64,000 nucleotides of DNA. Source: Acanthaster planci. Its lineage: Eukaryota > Echinodermata > Asteroidea > Valvatida > Acanthasteridae. The notes beneath the pieces are model-generated. The model saw nothing but the letters and a program-made list of their open reading frames with translations, was not told where the DNA came from and did no database searches. Shown here piece after piece: positions 1 to 12,100 of the stretch. How positions within the stretch are numbered: position 1 is the stretch's first letter; each line of letters opens with the position of its first letter. The position numbers were made by a program, and so were the translations under genes. The DNA lies in contig NW_019091539.1 in NCBI RefSeq assembly GCF_001949145.1, positions 962,548 to 1,026,547 on the forward strand, written 5' to 3'.

Positions 1-127
1 NNNNNNNNNNNNNNNNNNNNNNNNNNNNNNNNNNNNNNNNNNNNNNNNNNNNNNNNNNNNNNNNNNNNNNNNNNNNNNNNNNNNNNNNNNNNNNNNNNNN
101 NNNNNNNNNNNNNNNNNNNNNNNNNNN
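1..127. other. Assembly gap (N run) at left edge
   Basis: All bases are N. The missing last exon of the SLC35A3-like gene must lie here or left of the window, because no matching C-terminal coding sequence is seen between 128 and 577. Confidence 0.99.
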
Positions 128-399
128 ATGATGGAATCAACTGGGATACTGTCAAGAGATTGTACTAGTTTGATAACTGCCCACAAGTTTAATTACCAGA
201 AGAAGAAAAAAAAAGTGACTTTCCTGAAACACTTGCTAGTCCAAGACACAACGTTACCCAAGCAAATACGTTGCATAGTAATTCTGGGATTTGGTGATTA
301 AAATGCTCAAAATCAGTACTGTAGTCGAGACCATCACAAGACCAGACACAAGACCGGACACAAGACCATGTGCAAGACCATGCACAAGACTATTCATAA

Positions 400-515
400 G
401 ACCTGTCACAGGTAACAGGTTGAACAATGACAAAGGAATGCTTTTTCTGCAGTTCCTGTGAATAGCTTGTGACTTGAATTTAGACTGGAGGTCTTGTGCT
501 GGTCTTGCAATGGTC
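400..515 (+). repeat. Dispersed repeat, copy 1
   Basis: This stretch is clearly similar, in the same orientation, to 24861-24980. Shared words include GTCACA, AACAATGA, GGAATGCTTT and ACTTGAATTTAGACTGGA. The family is not recognised and no coding potential is seen. Confidence 0.6.
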
Positions 516-577
516 TGAAGAGCTCTCGACTGCAACGCTGATAAAAATAAAAGCCAAACAGGGGCAATTTCCTTTAC

Positions 578-3500
578 CTGGAAGGAACAAAATCGTTAAG
601 CAAATAGTAGGAAACGACTGTTGACAGGATGATGGAAAGCGATGTGGCAAATCCTTTCAAGATGTTATCCGCATACTTAATGACAGCTGCTATGATCAAC
701 CCACCGCAGGCCTGAAAAAAAGAGAGATAACAGTGCCTTCTCAAAGTGTCCTGAGACAAGCAGAACATTTTACATTTCGACAATAAAAATTTCTAAAATA
801 TCTTCCAAGGGTAGCAAGCACAGAATGAATCTGAACCCCCCCAACGTCACATCAACAATGATCGTGCAGGAATTAAACCAACAACTTTTCACAATTCAAT
901 GAAAAATGCCCACATGGCTTCAGCATGCCCAAACTGTGATTTAAGGAGTTGTTGCTTACTTGGAATAAGACGACGATCCATGTGAGATTATTGTAACCTT
1001 GGAAGAAACCTGCAGACCGGACCTTTTCCCCGTCGTTCATGATAACACCGCCCAAGCCAAATAAGACACCAAAGAAAGCTGCAGGGAGAAGAGAAAAAAA
1101 GGACAAATGAATCACAGAAATTATCAAATGATACAAAATGACGGTGCAGTTGTTGAAACCTGCATCGGCCTTTTTGGAGGAGTGTAAAGGTAAATTAATC
1201 TAATTTTGAACAGAATGATCTTGACCTTCAACCTTTCAATACAAAAGCAATATGGCCTTTGTCTATCACAGGTGAACCCTTTTATCCACTATTCATACAA
1301 AAATGTCTCAGGTGAAAAATGATTATTTTCAAAGCTGTTTTGGAAAAAAGAAATGCAGTGGCACACGTGAGGACAAAACTGTCAAGAATCTTGGGGAAAA
1401 AACTGATTTGAATCTTTCAACAGCTACATGTAAGGCCAAATATCACGAGGAAATTTTTCACAAAGTAATTTACCCTCGGGACAAACTACCACAATTTCCA
1501 ACCTGGATGGAAAGATACTTTTGGGTATTGCAGCGTACAAATACTGACTACTGTGAGTGGTGTGCTAAAGTAACATTAGCTCCCCAAGGTGATCCACGAA
1601 GCATATTCTACATGTGTATTCCCAAAGTAAAGCTGCAATCAGTTGTTATGTATATACCGGTAGTGCTTTGGGTATTGTGGGTACAATACTTTTGTTGCAA
1701 TGGGTGCAGCTCTTATGGCCTAGCACAAGAAGATAGTAAAAATAGCAGGTGTCATGTGACTCACTCTCAGCCAATCAGGACACAGAATCTGTGGGTGAGG
1801 TGTTATCATATCACACCCAAATAGCTAAGGGTTGAATTAACATTATTTGATTTTCCAATCAGAAAATGACATACAGGAAAAAAGGAAAAAATAGGAACAA
1901 TTTGAAGACACTGTCAACAGGCACCCACCAAGTTGAATATTTCGTAGCCATATCGACTGCTTGGTACCCTTGAGTATCTTTTCAAAGTAGACACCTGCAA
2001 AACCACTGGAAAAGCAGGCCGAGAGTACAGCCACCAGGCCAATGAACTGGTTCTTGGATGGTACAGACTCACTCTTTTCTTGAGCTTGACTTTCTGCTGG
2101 CATCTGTTGGGAAAATAAAATGATTAAAATTAATCCAAAATCAAAGTAAAAGGTAATTTTTTGTACTTACAGTTAAGGGCTTTTTAACAAGCATAAAGTT
2201 ATTGGTCATAATGTCAAGACTCTTAAATGCATTTTGAGTAAAATTTTTTATATTCAACTCACTTATAGTCTATACTTCCATCTATCAATTTCACTTTGGG
2301 TGATATTCCTAGTGACTACAGCAGCCATCTACCAGCCCATGGATAAACTATATGCCATCTTCAGTCATTTTAAAATCTTTTTATTGAGAAAACCATTACA
2401 TCAAAACCACTTTTCTCATCACACAATGAAACTAAAAGGAGACTAACATCAATATTTTAACAATAAATCTGTAAAAAAAAAATTATTTGGTACTGGGTTC
2501 ATTCAAAGTAACTTTTAGGGTCACAGTTAACATCAATTGCTGCTGAAGCTGGAAATGCAAGCCTGGCACAGACTTAAATGTAGACAAAAGGGCTTCATGG
2601 GGGAAGTTTGTAAAAAAGGGAGTGAGGGGTAGGTGTCAGATCCAATGAGGCAAACATGTTAATAATTCAACGATTACAGTGCAGGTTGAAAAAATCACCT
2701 CCGATGGTCTATGTTCTGTTGGAAAACCAACACGTATGACGTGATAAACTGATCAATTTTTCTTGTTCGGTCTCTATCTTGATTCCAGTACAGTTTCTGA
2801 GCATCAAAGATTGTAACAGATCTTATTCACAGGGGAGCCATGTTAATCTTGTTCCCTGAATCAATCATATTTGATGTATTCTATTAAATGGGGTGTGCCG
2901 CACTATTTTACATGTACATGTAGGTTCCAAGCCTCACTTTCATGTTTTTAAAATGTGGCTTACCAAATTTAAATATAATACAAGTACATGGATATAACAG
3001 AATTTCAATTATTCTAAAGGTAAACCAGCATGAATTTGTTATGCACTTTATTTTGTTGCCGTTATTTTTACTCTCAGGTTCCCAAAATGAAAAGTTAATC
3101 TTGCTTTCAATTCAAGATGGTCAACACATGAATACAGCCTAATCCCCATTGAAGTTACACATAATGTTGCCATCTGAGCCAGTTGTCCTATCCACTTCAA
3201 ACTCACCTGTACCAATGCAACACCAGCCATGAGAAGCACCAGTGATGTCCACTTGTACGAGTTCAGTTTCTTGCTAAGCATAACTACTGAAAACATGGCT
3301 GTTGTCAATATCTTCAACTGGTAAGTAACCTACGGAGGCACACAAAAGGACAATTCCAATATGTCATGAACTGGAAAGTCAAATGCGGACAAACGTTAAA
3401 GAACAATCTTGCCCAAAATTATTCTTGACCCCAATGCGGGAAAGGAATCAACACCTGCTTGACTCTGGAGCCTCGGAGTTGACGGAGATGCTGAGTGGAA

Positions 3501-5349
3501 AATTTATCACCACGCAAGTCAGCTGCGAACCAGTTGCAAGAGGTGTTTACAATGTGTGATATAACGGCTGGTAACCAGAGGCAAGAGGGATATAAAGTGT
3601 CTGAAATAAGGGCAAGTTACCAGTGAAAGAGATGTATACATTGAAATAATTGCTGGTAACCAGTTGAGCGAGGTATACATTGTGTCTTGACATAACTGCT
3701 GGTAACCAGTTCAAAGAGGCATCTGCAATGACTTAAATGACTAGAAATCAGTTGCAAGAGGTGTACACAGTGTGTGAAATAATGGCTGGTAACCATATTA
3801 TTAGCAATGCAGAGTTTTATGTGATAAGTAAATTTTTGCGCATATAATGGTGTTTTCTAAAAATGAGATATCCCCCCTTTGAAACTTCAAAACAGCTGTG
3901 CCCAATGTACAACCCCTCTGCTTCCAAGAACTTCACTGACTTTCAATCAATCATTGTGTTCAATGCCACACAGTAGTCCACACCCTCAAATTGATAATGA
4001 ACTCTACACTAGACTATCTCTCTTCTCTTTCTGAGTATCCAAACCTAGTCATATTCCTGCCGTTCTTCTGATTTTTAAAATAATAATAACATTTATAAAG
4101 AGCATTTTTCCGAAGGTTACAATGCGCTGGGAAAAAAAGCAACTGCAGGAAAGTAAACCAGGTGCTAAGACAAAATTAGTGGGAGCAGATGACCCAAACC
4201 TAGAGTGAAAACAGATGAGATTTAAGTTTACATTTGAACTGTTGTAGGGAGTTGCAGTTACGAATACATGTGCTAAGATCCAGTTTTACTCTTGTCATTC
4301 CCGTGTCTCGATAGAAGGCCGGGACAGGGTTTTTTCTGTTGCTGTTCCCAGCCTGTGCAGCAATCTACACACCATCACATCAGGAACTCAGACAGTGTAC
4401 ATCGCCATTGAAATCTACTCTCAAGAAACATCTCCCCAGGATCCGGGGTCGTACATGTACCTAGCTGACTGTCTCGCTTTTATCTTCTTCTTGTTAGTTG
4501 TTATTGCTTGTTATTGTTGTTTGTTGTTGTTTGTCAAGCAGAAGCCCCAAGAATTAGGATCCAGGTATCATTTGCAAACCTGGCTACAAGGGCCAAATGT
4601 ATTTCACAGAACAAAACACTCTGACCTGGTAGGTCGCAGCATCAAGATTGGACAATGCAAGGAAGAGCAGGTTGTTCTGTATTGTGTAGAGACCGGACGG
4701 AACGGCTAGCTTGAGCGTGTCAGCTGGTTTCTGGATGATCTGCTCTCGGATAATGGTGGCCAGATTGGACAGATTCCACATTCCTGAATTAGAGACGAAC
4801 CATTTTTTCCCCATTTTAACCTAGCTTTTACAAATTATGGGTTAAACGATTAATGAGACAATAAAACTGAGATACAATTTTAATACAGGCTTGCATGTAG
4901 GTATCTTGGTGATGCCCTCAAAGTATGTTATTTATGTGGAGAGTAAGACTAGATAGGTATTTTTTTTCTTGAAATTTGTCACCTGCTCTGTAAACGGGTA
5001 TGTATATGTATGTCATTAGTTTTCAAAAACAACAAAGTTTGCTCTTTTTCAGGGGCGAGGGGACATGACCCATGTTGTTCTTCAACTTGGGCCCTCAACT
5101 AGAATCAACTAGTACAGAATGCTGAGACTAGAGAGGTGCCTCCATCTTCTGACCTTCCCCTCCAAGCACCAGCAGAAGACACATCAGCATCTTGAACAGC
5201 TCAGCCATGACGATGGCCGTTGTGCTGAGGTAGCGCGGGCCTTCACCCTGCACCATGCGGGAGTACCTCAATGTCAGGACCAGCGAAGTGGTCTGCACAA
5301 TCAGAACGCCCAGCGAAAAATACTTGAGGTTAAACTTGACCGCCGGCAT
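578..5349 (-). CDS. SLC35A3: SLC35A3-like Golgi UDP-N-acetylglucosamine transporter (3' end missing)
   Basis: Nucleotide-sugar transporter of the SLC35A family, expected in the Golgi membrane, exchanging UDP-GlcNAc (possibly UDP-galactose) for UMP. Six coding exons read on the minus strand: 5349-5154, 4783-4626, 3329-3207, 2103-1929, 1078-960 and 711-578. All have GT..AG sites and matching phases, giving about 302 residues. The order follows vertebrate SLC35A3: [19 protein letters not shown] and [15 protein letters not shown] (exon 1), [19 protein letters not shown] (exon 2), [17 protein letters not shown] (exon 3), [19 protein letters not shown] (exon 4), [14 protein letters not shown] (exon 5), [17 protein letters not shown] (exon 6). 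The family is about 325 residues, so 20-30 C-terminal residues are missing. The ATG at 5349 directly follows a splice acceptor (TTTTGCAG), so an upstream noncoding exon is expected. SLC35A2 is the main alternative; the closest matches are to A3. Confidence 0.93.
3528..3797 (+). repeat. Degenerate ~45-bp tandem repeat in SLC35A3 intron 2
   Basis: About six diverged units, each starting AACCAG (or AATCAG), then TTGCAAGAGGTGT-like sequence, a TACAATGTGTG-like block, and GGCTGGT at the end. The array lies within the 3330-4625 intron. Confidence 0.65.
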
Positions 5350-6589
5350 CTGCAAAACAAGACAGGAAAATGGGATATTTCATCCTATTTCTAGAGTTTG
5401 TGATTTTTCAATTCACTTTTGTTCATTTTCTCTTTAAAATCACCCCATCTCACTTTCAATCATTTGAACTGGAGAAAATCATTCGGTCATTTTAACTATT
5501 CTGATTAACATGAAGCAGATGTAGGCTGTAACAAAAGGCTGCATAAGCTTTTTTGTCAAACACTTTTGCTCCAGTAGCTTGGCAAACAGAACTATACATT
5601 TTTAACGACCTGCGTACAAATGTTGTTAATTTGCCAACACGTACATGTACAGTATATGATTTTTTAAATCATTCTACCAGCAAAAAATTATGTTGCAATC
5701 TGCAGCGCCAATAAGCAACTGAAAAGGTATTTCAATTTATACACAATAGTTTGCACACATGTGTGGGTGGGTTCATGTGTACAGTCAATAATCAGCAAGA
5801 TCAATATTTACAAAGAGTCCTATTCTGAATGGAAAAACAGTCTGCTCCACCACAGCTGCTGACGGGCTGCCCAGGTATTCACAATCCTCACTCAACCACA
5901 AATGAGTATCTCTCTGCAAAGGGTCCAACACACTGCAATTCACTATGTACCAGTGCAGCTTGTAAAAAATGCGCCTCTGCGCTTCGGTATTTAAACCTTA
6001 GTTTGGATTTTTGCTTTCACTCATTCAAAAGGTACTGGTATATTGGTGCCACTCTGGTTTGTTATGCTAATGAAAAGTTCGATATTCATGAGCAAAATTG
6101 TGATGTCATTCCAGGGACAACACTTCAATGTTTCACTGATTCATGCACAGAACACACTTGGAGTTTTGATACTTCGCTGACCCAAATTTTATTTTCTTTG
6201 ATGATCAATTGTTGGATAAGAACATCCACTTGGCAGTAAGCCAAAGAGTAACGATTTCTCAGATATGTTTTCAATAGCAACTTTTCGGTTTGCATGTGCA
6301 ATTTGAAAACAGAAACAAAAAAAAAATGAAAAGTGTCTTCCCTGATTGACATCATGGCAAGAGTGCCCAAAATTGTCAGGGTAAGCATGCACAATTTTAA
6401 ATGTTCAGACAAGTTGCACTTTTCTTGTTAACCCCAAAGCGATGTCAAATAGTTTCACACATCACAAATCGAAAAAGAAAATACACATGCAGGTACACAA
6501 AAAGTGTTCCCAAGAAAAATTTATCCCACAGACCCTCTTCACAAAGACTGAAAAATGCTCTAAATACATGTAACTGGTCCCAACATTCT

Positions 6590-7450
6590 TTTGTCTCGCC
6601 TTCAGAAGTACCTCGGTATTCAAGACGCAGCCTTTGCATGGTACAAATCCTATCTGTCCAACAGAACTCAACATGTGTGTATCAGTAATTCCACATTGAT
6701 CAGATCCGGTGGTCCTCAATTATTCTGTCCCACAGGTGTCAGTATTTGGCCCACAGTGGTTTACCCTTTGCCAGTTCCTGACATTATCCTGAAATTCAAC
6801 CTGGACAGTCGTGTGCATGCAGATGACAACCAGCTCTAAAGTACACTTAAATCTTTGCAAGTACATGCTGACGCTGCTATTGAAGAGCTGGAGACATGCA
6901 TACAAGAGATTCGTTCCTGGATGCAACAGAATTTTCTAAAGTTGAATGACGACAAGACAGAGTTCCTTTTTTTTTTGGCCACATCAACAATTATCCAAAG
7001 TATCAGTGCCATGCACATGTATTTCCATTGGAGATGCCTGAACAGCTCCCTCGCTGCAGGCTTGAAACTTGGGCATCATTTTGGATTCATCAATGACACT
7101 TCAACCACGCATCAGCAACATCATTCGCCTCTCTTCATTTCACATCAGTGTGAAAAGGCCAAGGTTTACTGCAGAATTGATTGGAATAGTCAGTTCTCTC
7201 ACTACAGTATCAGTGTGTCCATTATGCAGGAAAATGTGCGGACTGAGGTTTGTTGTACATATTGCAACCGGCATTGTACTGGATTCCTCATACGACATCT
7301 GGAAGGTCAACCTACAAGACAGACTCCCTGTCTATATAGTTGGACAAGTACTTGGACAGAATCATGTCTCCATGTGTAGTGCCCCAAATAAAGAGACTTT
7401 TCACGTGCATTCATTATGTAAACGAGGGTACAGGTACATCTACTAGTAAG
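6590..7450 (+). pseudogene. Dead CR1-type non-LTR retrotransposon reverse transcriptase fragment
   Basis: Broken reverse transcriptase with matches in family order. GIQDAAFAWYKSYLSNRTQ lies near 6620-6676. The catalytic region reads HADDNQL before a stop near 6838. LETCIQEIRSWMQQNFLKL and NDDKTEF follow at about 6888-6966, and MGIILDSSMTL of the thumb region starts at 7069 in another frame. Several frameshifts and stops separate the parts, and the endonuclease domain is not seen, so this is a 5'-truncated decayed copy. It probably lies in the 5'UTR intron of the SLC35A3-like gene. Confidence 0.75.
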
Positions 7451-8153
7451 TTTATGACAGAGATGACATCTAGAGTCAACTTGGCATCTTGACAAGTTTA
7501 CAGGTGTGGGTAGGGTGTCGCATCCTGCTCGCATCAGGAAAGCCAACTGACCACTAGGCAGAATATATGTTACTCACTTTCATGCATTGGATTCACCCTC
7601 TAGCTGATGATGTCTGATAGCTTTGACTGCACTTGAAGTTTCTCAATGAAGATCATGACTGGCCTTCACCAGTTCCTTGATTTTGTGAGGTATCTGTAGT
7701 GTTGTTGATAACCAGTTCTCTAACCAGGTTTGGCTGATTCAAAGATTGTAGGGATGGCACTGCCCCAATCACTCATGCCGATGTGCTTGTAGAGGGAATC
7801 TTGAAGATTTTGAGTTATGAGCAAGTCCCTTCCGTGTTTAAAGATTAAGAGAACCAAGTTGATTTTGCGTTTGTGTTCCAGTTGGGGCAGGTATGGAAGA
7901 TCAAGTGTTTTGGTGTGAAACAACATTGCCAACGTTGCAATTTAATACATACAGGAACAAAATGTTAACTTGCAAATCTCCACATAACTTGACAAATATA
8001 CAAATTGCTGTGGATGAATCACCTACATTTCAAGTTGAACATTTGAAACTCTCAACCCTGCTTGGAATTAGCAGTTGAATTGTTTTGTTAAAAACTGAAG
8101 ATCTACTTTCCATGCGTAACAGCTCCATTCTGAGTGATGTATATGTACATGTT

Positions 8154-8193
8154 CTGAAAAGCTTAATACATGTGCATGTATTAAGCTTTTCAG
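8154..8193. repeat. Perfect 40-bp palindrome
   Basis: The 19-base arm CTGAAAAGCTTAATACATG is followed by TG and then by its exact reverse complement. A cruciform is possible. It sits in the noncoding stretch between the two divergent genes. Confidence 0.8.
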
Positions 8194-8677
8194 AGTATCT
8201 ATCCAGATCCCGAATATGCTCAACATTTCACAAGGTTTTCAGGAACATGTTAATACATGTACATGTACTGGAACGAGGCTGCAATATTGCACTGACATTC
8301 TCTGGATAATCTTACCGGCAGCAATGAATCTTGTTCAGCTTGGTTGGCCGAGTTACCTGTAGTACTTGCCTCCACCATGTTTTTCTTTTTTTTTCAGAGA
8401 GATTGGTCTACTGATACTGTTATCCTGAGAATACAGTATGTGGCAGTCGTTTGTTGAAATAAATTCTCACTAGTCCAATAAAAACACTGATAATAAATGC
8501 TAGCACCTGATTACTCGGCAAATACATGTATTTAATTGTCTACATACATGTACATATTCAACAGTAAACAAAATGAGCTAATGAATAATCAACTACTGTG
8601 TGAACAGATGGCCTCTGTTTATAAGTGTTAGATTACTTGTGGAATAATTAAAAGAAAAATGATTTACAAATACATAC

Positions 8678-9155
8678 CTTCCTTGTCAGTCAGTATTCAG
8701 CACACCACCAGCTCAGCGCATGGCACAACCAGCGGCCTTGATACTGTCTGCGTACAACCCCACCACATGCACAGTACCACCACCTGACAGGACTGTGCCT
8801 CAATGGTCGAACTGTGAACTAGCTTACATGTACGTGTACATGTATGCCTGCCGACCAACAAATGTTGGCAATAGTTGGCTGACACACCTGTTCGGTTAGT
8901 ACACAGCCACTGCTCACCTGCCAGTCTATCGTTTCACTGACCTTGGACAGTGCTAGTGTGAAATGCCAGATCTATCCAATTTAGACTGTTCAGCTATAGT
9001 TGTCAATAAAACTAAAAGGAAAGACAAAAAACGTGTACCGACTAATTACATTGTTCCTTCCTCCATGATTAATTGTACACACAAAACACAAAACATCATC
9101 TGGAATAAATAGCGCCCTCTTAGGGTGTGGAATGGGATAGATCCACTGATTCAAT
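8678..9155. promoter_or_regulatory. Candidate shared promoter and SLC35A3 5' noncoding exon
   Basis: On the minus strand a strong donor, AAGGAAG then GTATGT, ends at 8678. It could pair with the acceptor just upstream of the SLC35A3 ATG (5350), defining a ~3.3 kb 5'UTR intron. ATPAF1 starts in the opposite direction at 9156, so the two transcription starts would fall within a few hundred bases of each other. No TATA box or decisive factor site was identified; the interval is inferred from gene orientation and the donor. Confidence 0.4.
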
Positions 9156-12100
9156 ATGGCAGCGCCCACGGTTCGTCAAATTTTAACTCAGAGTGCCAGA
9201 AATTCTCTCGTGTTTTCGTCGTATAAGAATAGATTTACAACAGTGCAAAGTCCTTCGAAGCAACATGGAAAGGAGGAACTAGAAAAGAACAAATATTTTG
9301 ACAAATATGCAGAAAAAATCAAGAAAGCACAAAGGTCTGTACCGAGCTCGATTAATCATGTTATGTAAATCTAGTATTAAGCGTAAGAATAAGCTTTATC
9401 ATAGGTTTATGTCGAACCCCACAGATGCAAATCGCACGAAATACACACGCTATAAAACATCTTAACTAGTGCTATGCGTACCTCTAAACGTAATTATTAT
9501 ACTTCGACAAAGAAAAGGGTTACAATATTAAAAATACTTGGACGATATCATAATTTTGTGATATACATGTATACATGTAGGCCTACTCCACACTAGCCCT
9601 TAACCACAAATAAGTACTATAAAAAAAAATAGGTGTCACTACTAGCAATCTGCACTTGATTACTAATCATTTTGATGATTTTTCACCAACATTGGTGAAA
9701 AAAACCTCTGTAATCAAATTCCTTCTAATGATCTCAATTATTCTGATTATTTACTTGACCTTCAACCTAATTCTATATTCTTAAGTCCTATTATTGAGGA
9801 AAATATAATTGATATTATTGTACATACATTGCCAACCAAAAAGAGCTTTGGCTTTGATTTAATTAGTAATTCACTGGTTAAGGAAGTGATCCGGTCAATC
9901 TCTGAACCGTTAACCTTTATTATGAACACGTCTATATCGACAGACGTTGTACCAAATGATATGAAAGTTACTTGTGTCACTCCTCTTTTTAAAAGTGGTA
10001 ATCTTGATCACATAAATAATTATAGGCCTATCTCTGTTCTTACTACTTTTTCAAAAATTCTTGAACAAATAATTCACAACCGTATAATGGACTTTCTAGG
10101 TGAACACGACATAATTTCTGATTCTCAATTTGGATTCTGTGAAAACCACTCAACTTCACATGCTATTAATCACCTAATTGATAAAATAACTAATAATTTA
10201 GACACATCCTCTGTTACATGTGGTTTATTCCTGGACCTGTCCAAGGCCTTTGATACATTCAATCATAATATACTTCTAAACAAAGTTGCTTATTATGTTA
10301 TTAGAGGAACCGCCTTGGAGTAGTTCAGGAGTTACCTTTCAAATCGTCAACAATCCGTCTCTGTTAATGGTACTCAGTCCTCGGTCAGTACAGTTTCTCA
10401 TGGAGTTCTGCAAGGATCCATTCTGGGGCCAGTTTTTATTTTCTATCTATATAAATGACTTTGTTCAATCTTCTGACTTGTTTACCTTTATTTTACTTGC
10501 TGATGGCAGTAACCTATTCAATAGTCACCCTAATATTAATACTCTTTATCATAATGTTAATCTCGAGCTCACTAAAGTTTCAAACTGGCTTAAAGCAAAT
10601 ACGTTGTCTCTTAATATTAAGAAGACTAACTATATGCTCTTTAGTAATAAGCAACATCACGAATTATCTGAAATCTTTAATGAGGATGTACAAATTAATA
10701 AAACCAATTGTGTCAAATTCTTAGGTCTGTATATTGAACAGAATCTTTCATGGAAAAAACAAATCAATAATATTTAAACAACTGTTTAAAAAAATATTGG
10801 AGTTACATGTAAACTAAAGCCATTCCTCCCTCAGGATGCACTATTTAAACTTTACAATACTTTAATTGTACCATATTTATCATATGACTATGACAAAGAC
10901 TAAAATCATAAAGTTGATCCCTGACGCAGAGTACATGTAGGTAGAGCACAATACAGCAAACCTGTTTGCTGTATTAATTAAAGAATATGATATGCCTGGC
11001 ATAGTCAGTGTTTTGGATGGCTGCAAATTTTTTTCCATTACAGTCTGTGCATGGTTCCATGCTTTACAGGTACATAATTGTCGCTGTGACTTCATACCCA
11101 CAAGATAGGATTTGGACTTTCTTGCATGTGAAATACAATTGATAACATTGAAAGGGGGAAATAAGCCATCATATTGGTTCCAGCCGGCTGTTCAAAAGAC
11201 AATCTGCAACTGGATGATGGCAAAATATGCAGAAAGATTTCCATATTCAGACATCACTTGACTCCTTGTGCACAAACCCTATGAGACTGGTTTAAAAACG
11301 GTCTTTTCTAAGGAAACGTACTTAATACTTCCCCTGCCTAATTTACGTTTTTAGGGCTTACTGCTTCCTGATGGCTGATGCAAGTGAATTATTGCAGGGA
11401 AAAATTTGACTGAATGTTTGTGTGTGGAATTCTTCCCATAAGTAAAAGGAAAACAAGTCACAAGTCTGAAAATAAATTTGTGTTTTGAAAATTGGCAAAC
11501 AGACCAGACATGACATGTAGGTTTAGGCTGTGAATATTTCAGCTTTTCCTTCCCAAGAATCACTGCATGGGTGTGCAGACGGAGTTGCATGTAACTTTTG
11601 CTTTTTTCTACTCTATTACAGTTCCAATCCCGACAAATTTCAGTCCAAGTTACAAGATATGATGGAAATCAAGAAGGAGAAAAAATGGCGGGACGAACTG
11701 GAACCTCCTAGACCTACTGTAAGCAAATGGTTTGGGCTGCATTATTACAAATACTGTACAATACTAATGGTAATTCTGTACAAAAGTTTTAATCAGATGG
11801 AAGTTGAACAGCACAGTCAAATATGTTTGCATCCATCTTATCAACCAAATCGTCTTATAGTTTAACACTTTCATCAGAATTAGAAGTCCTTTTTGCCAGA
11901 TGACACATCACTCGCAGAAAGGCCATATGCACACATTGCATGCCTGTCCAACCAAGAAGGTATCGCAATTTGCCGAGAGCACATGTGCGTTAAGTTTAAA
12001 AACACAGGTGTGACTGCGGTACCACCGTTGTTTTGCCATCTTCTCAGATTAGTCTGTAAACATTTAGTAAACTGTTTTCAGTCGTTTCTCTTTCCAGTGT

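Noticed and set aside
1303-1824. 173-codon plus-strand open frame
   Set aside because: It lies inside the SLC35A3 intron between exons 4 and 5, has no recognisable domain and no splice or polyadenylation context, and reads like random AT-rich translation.
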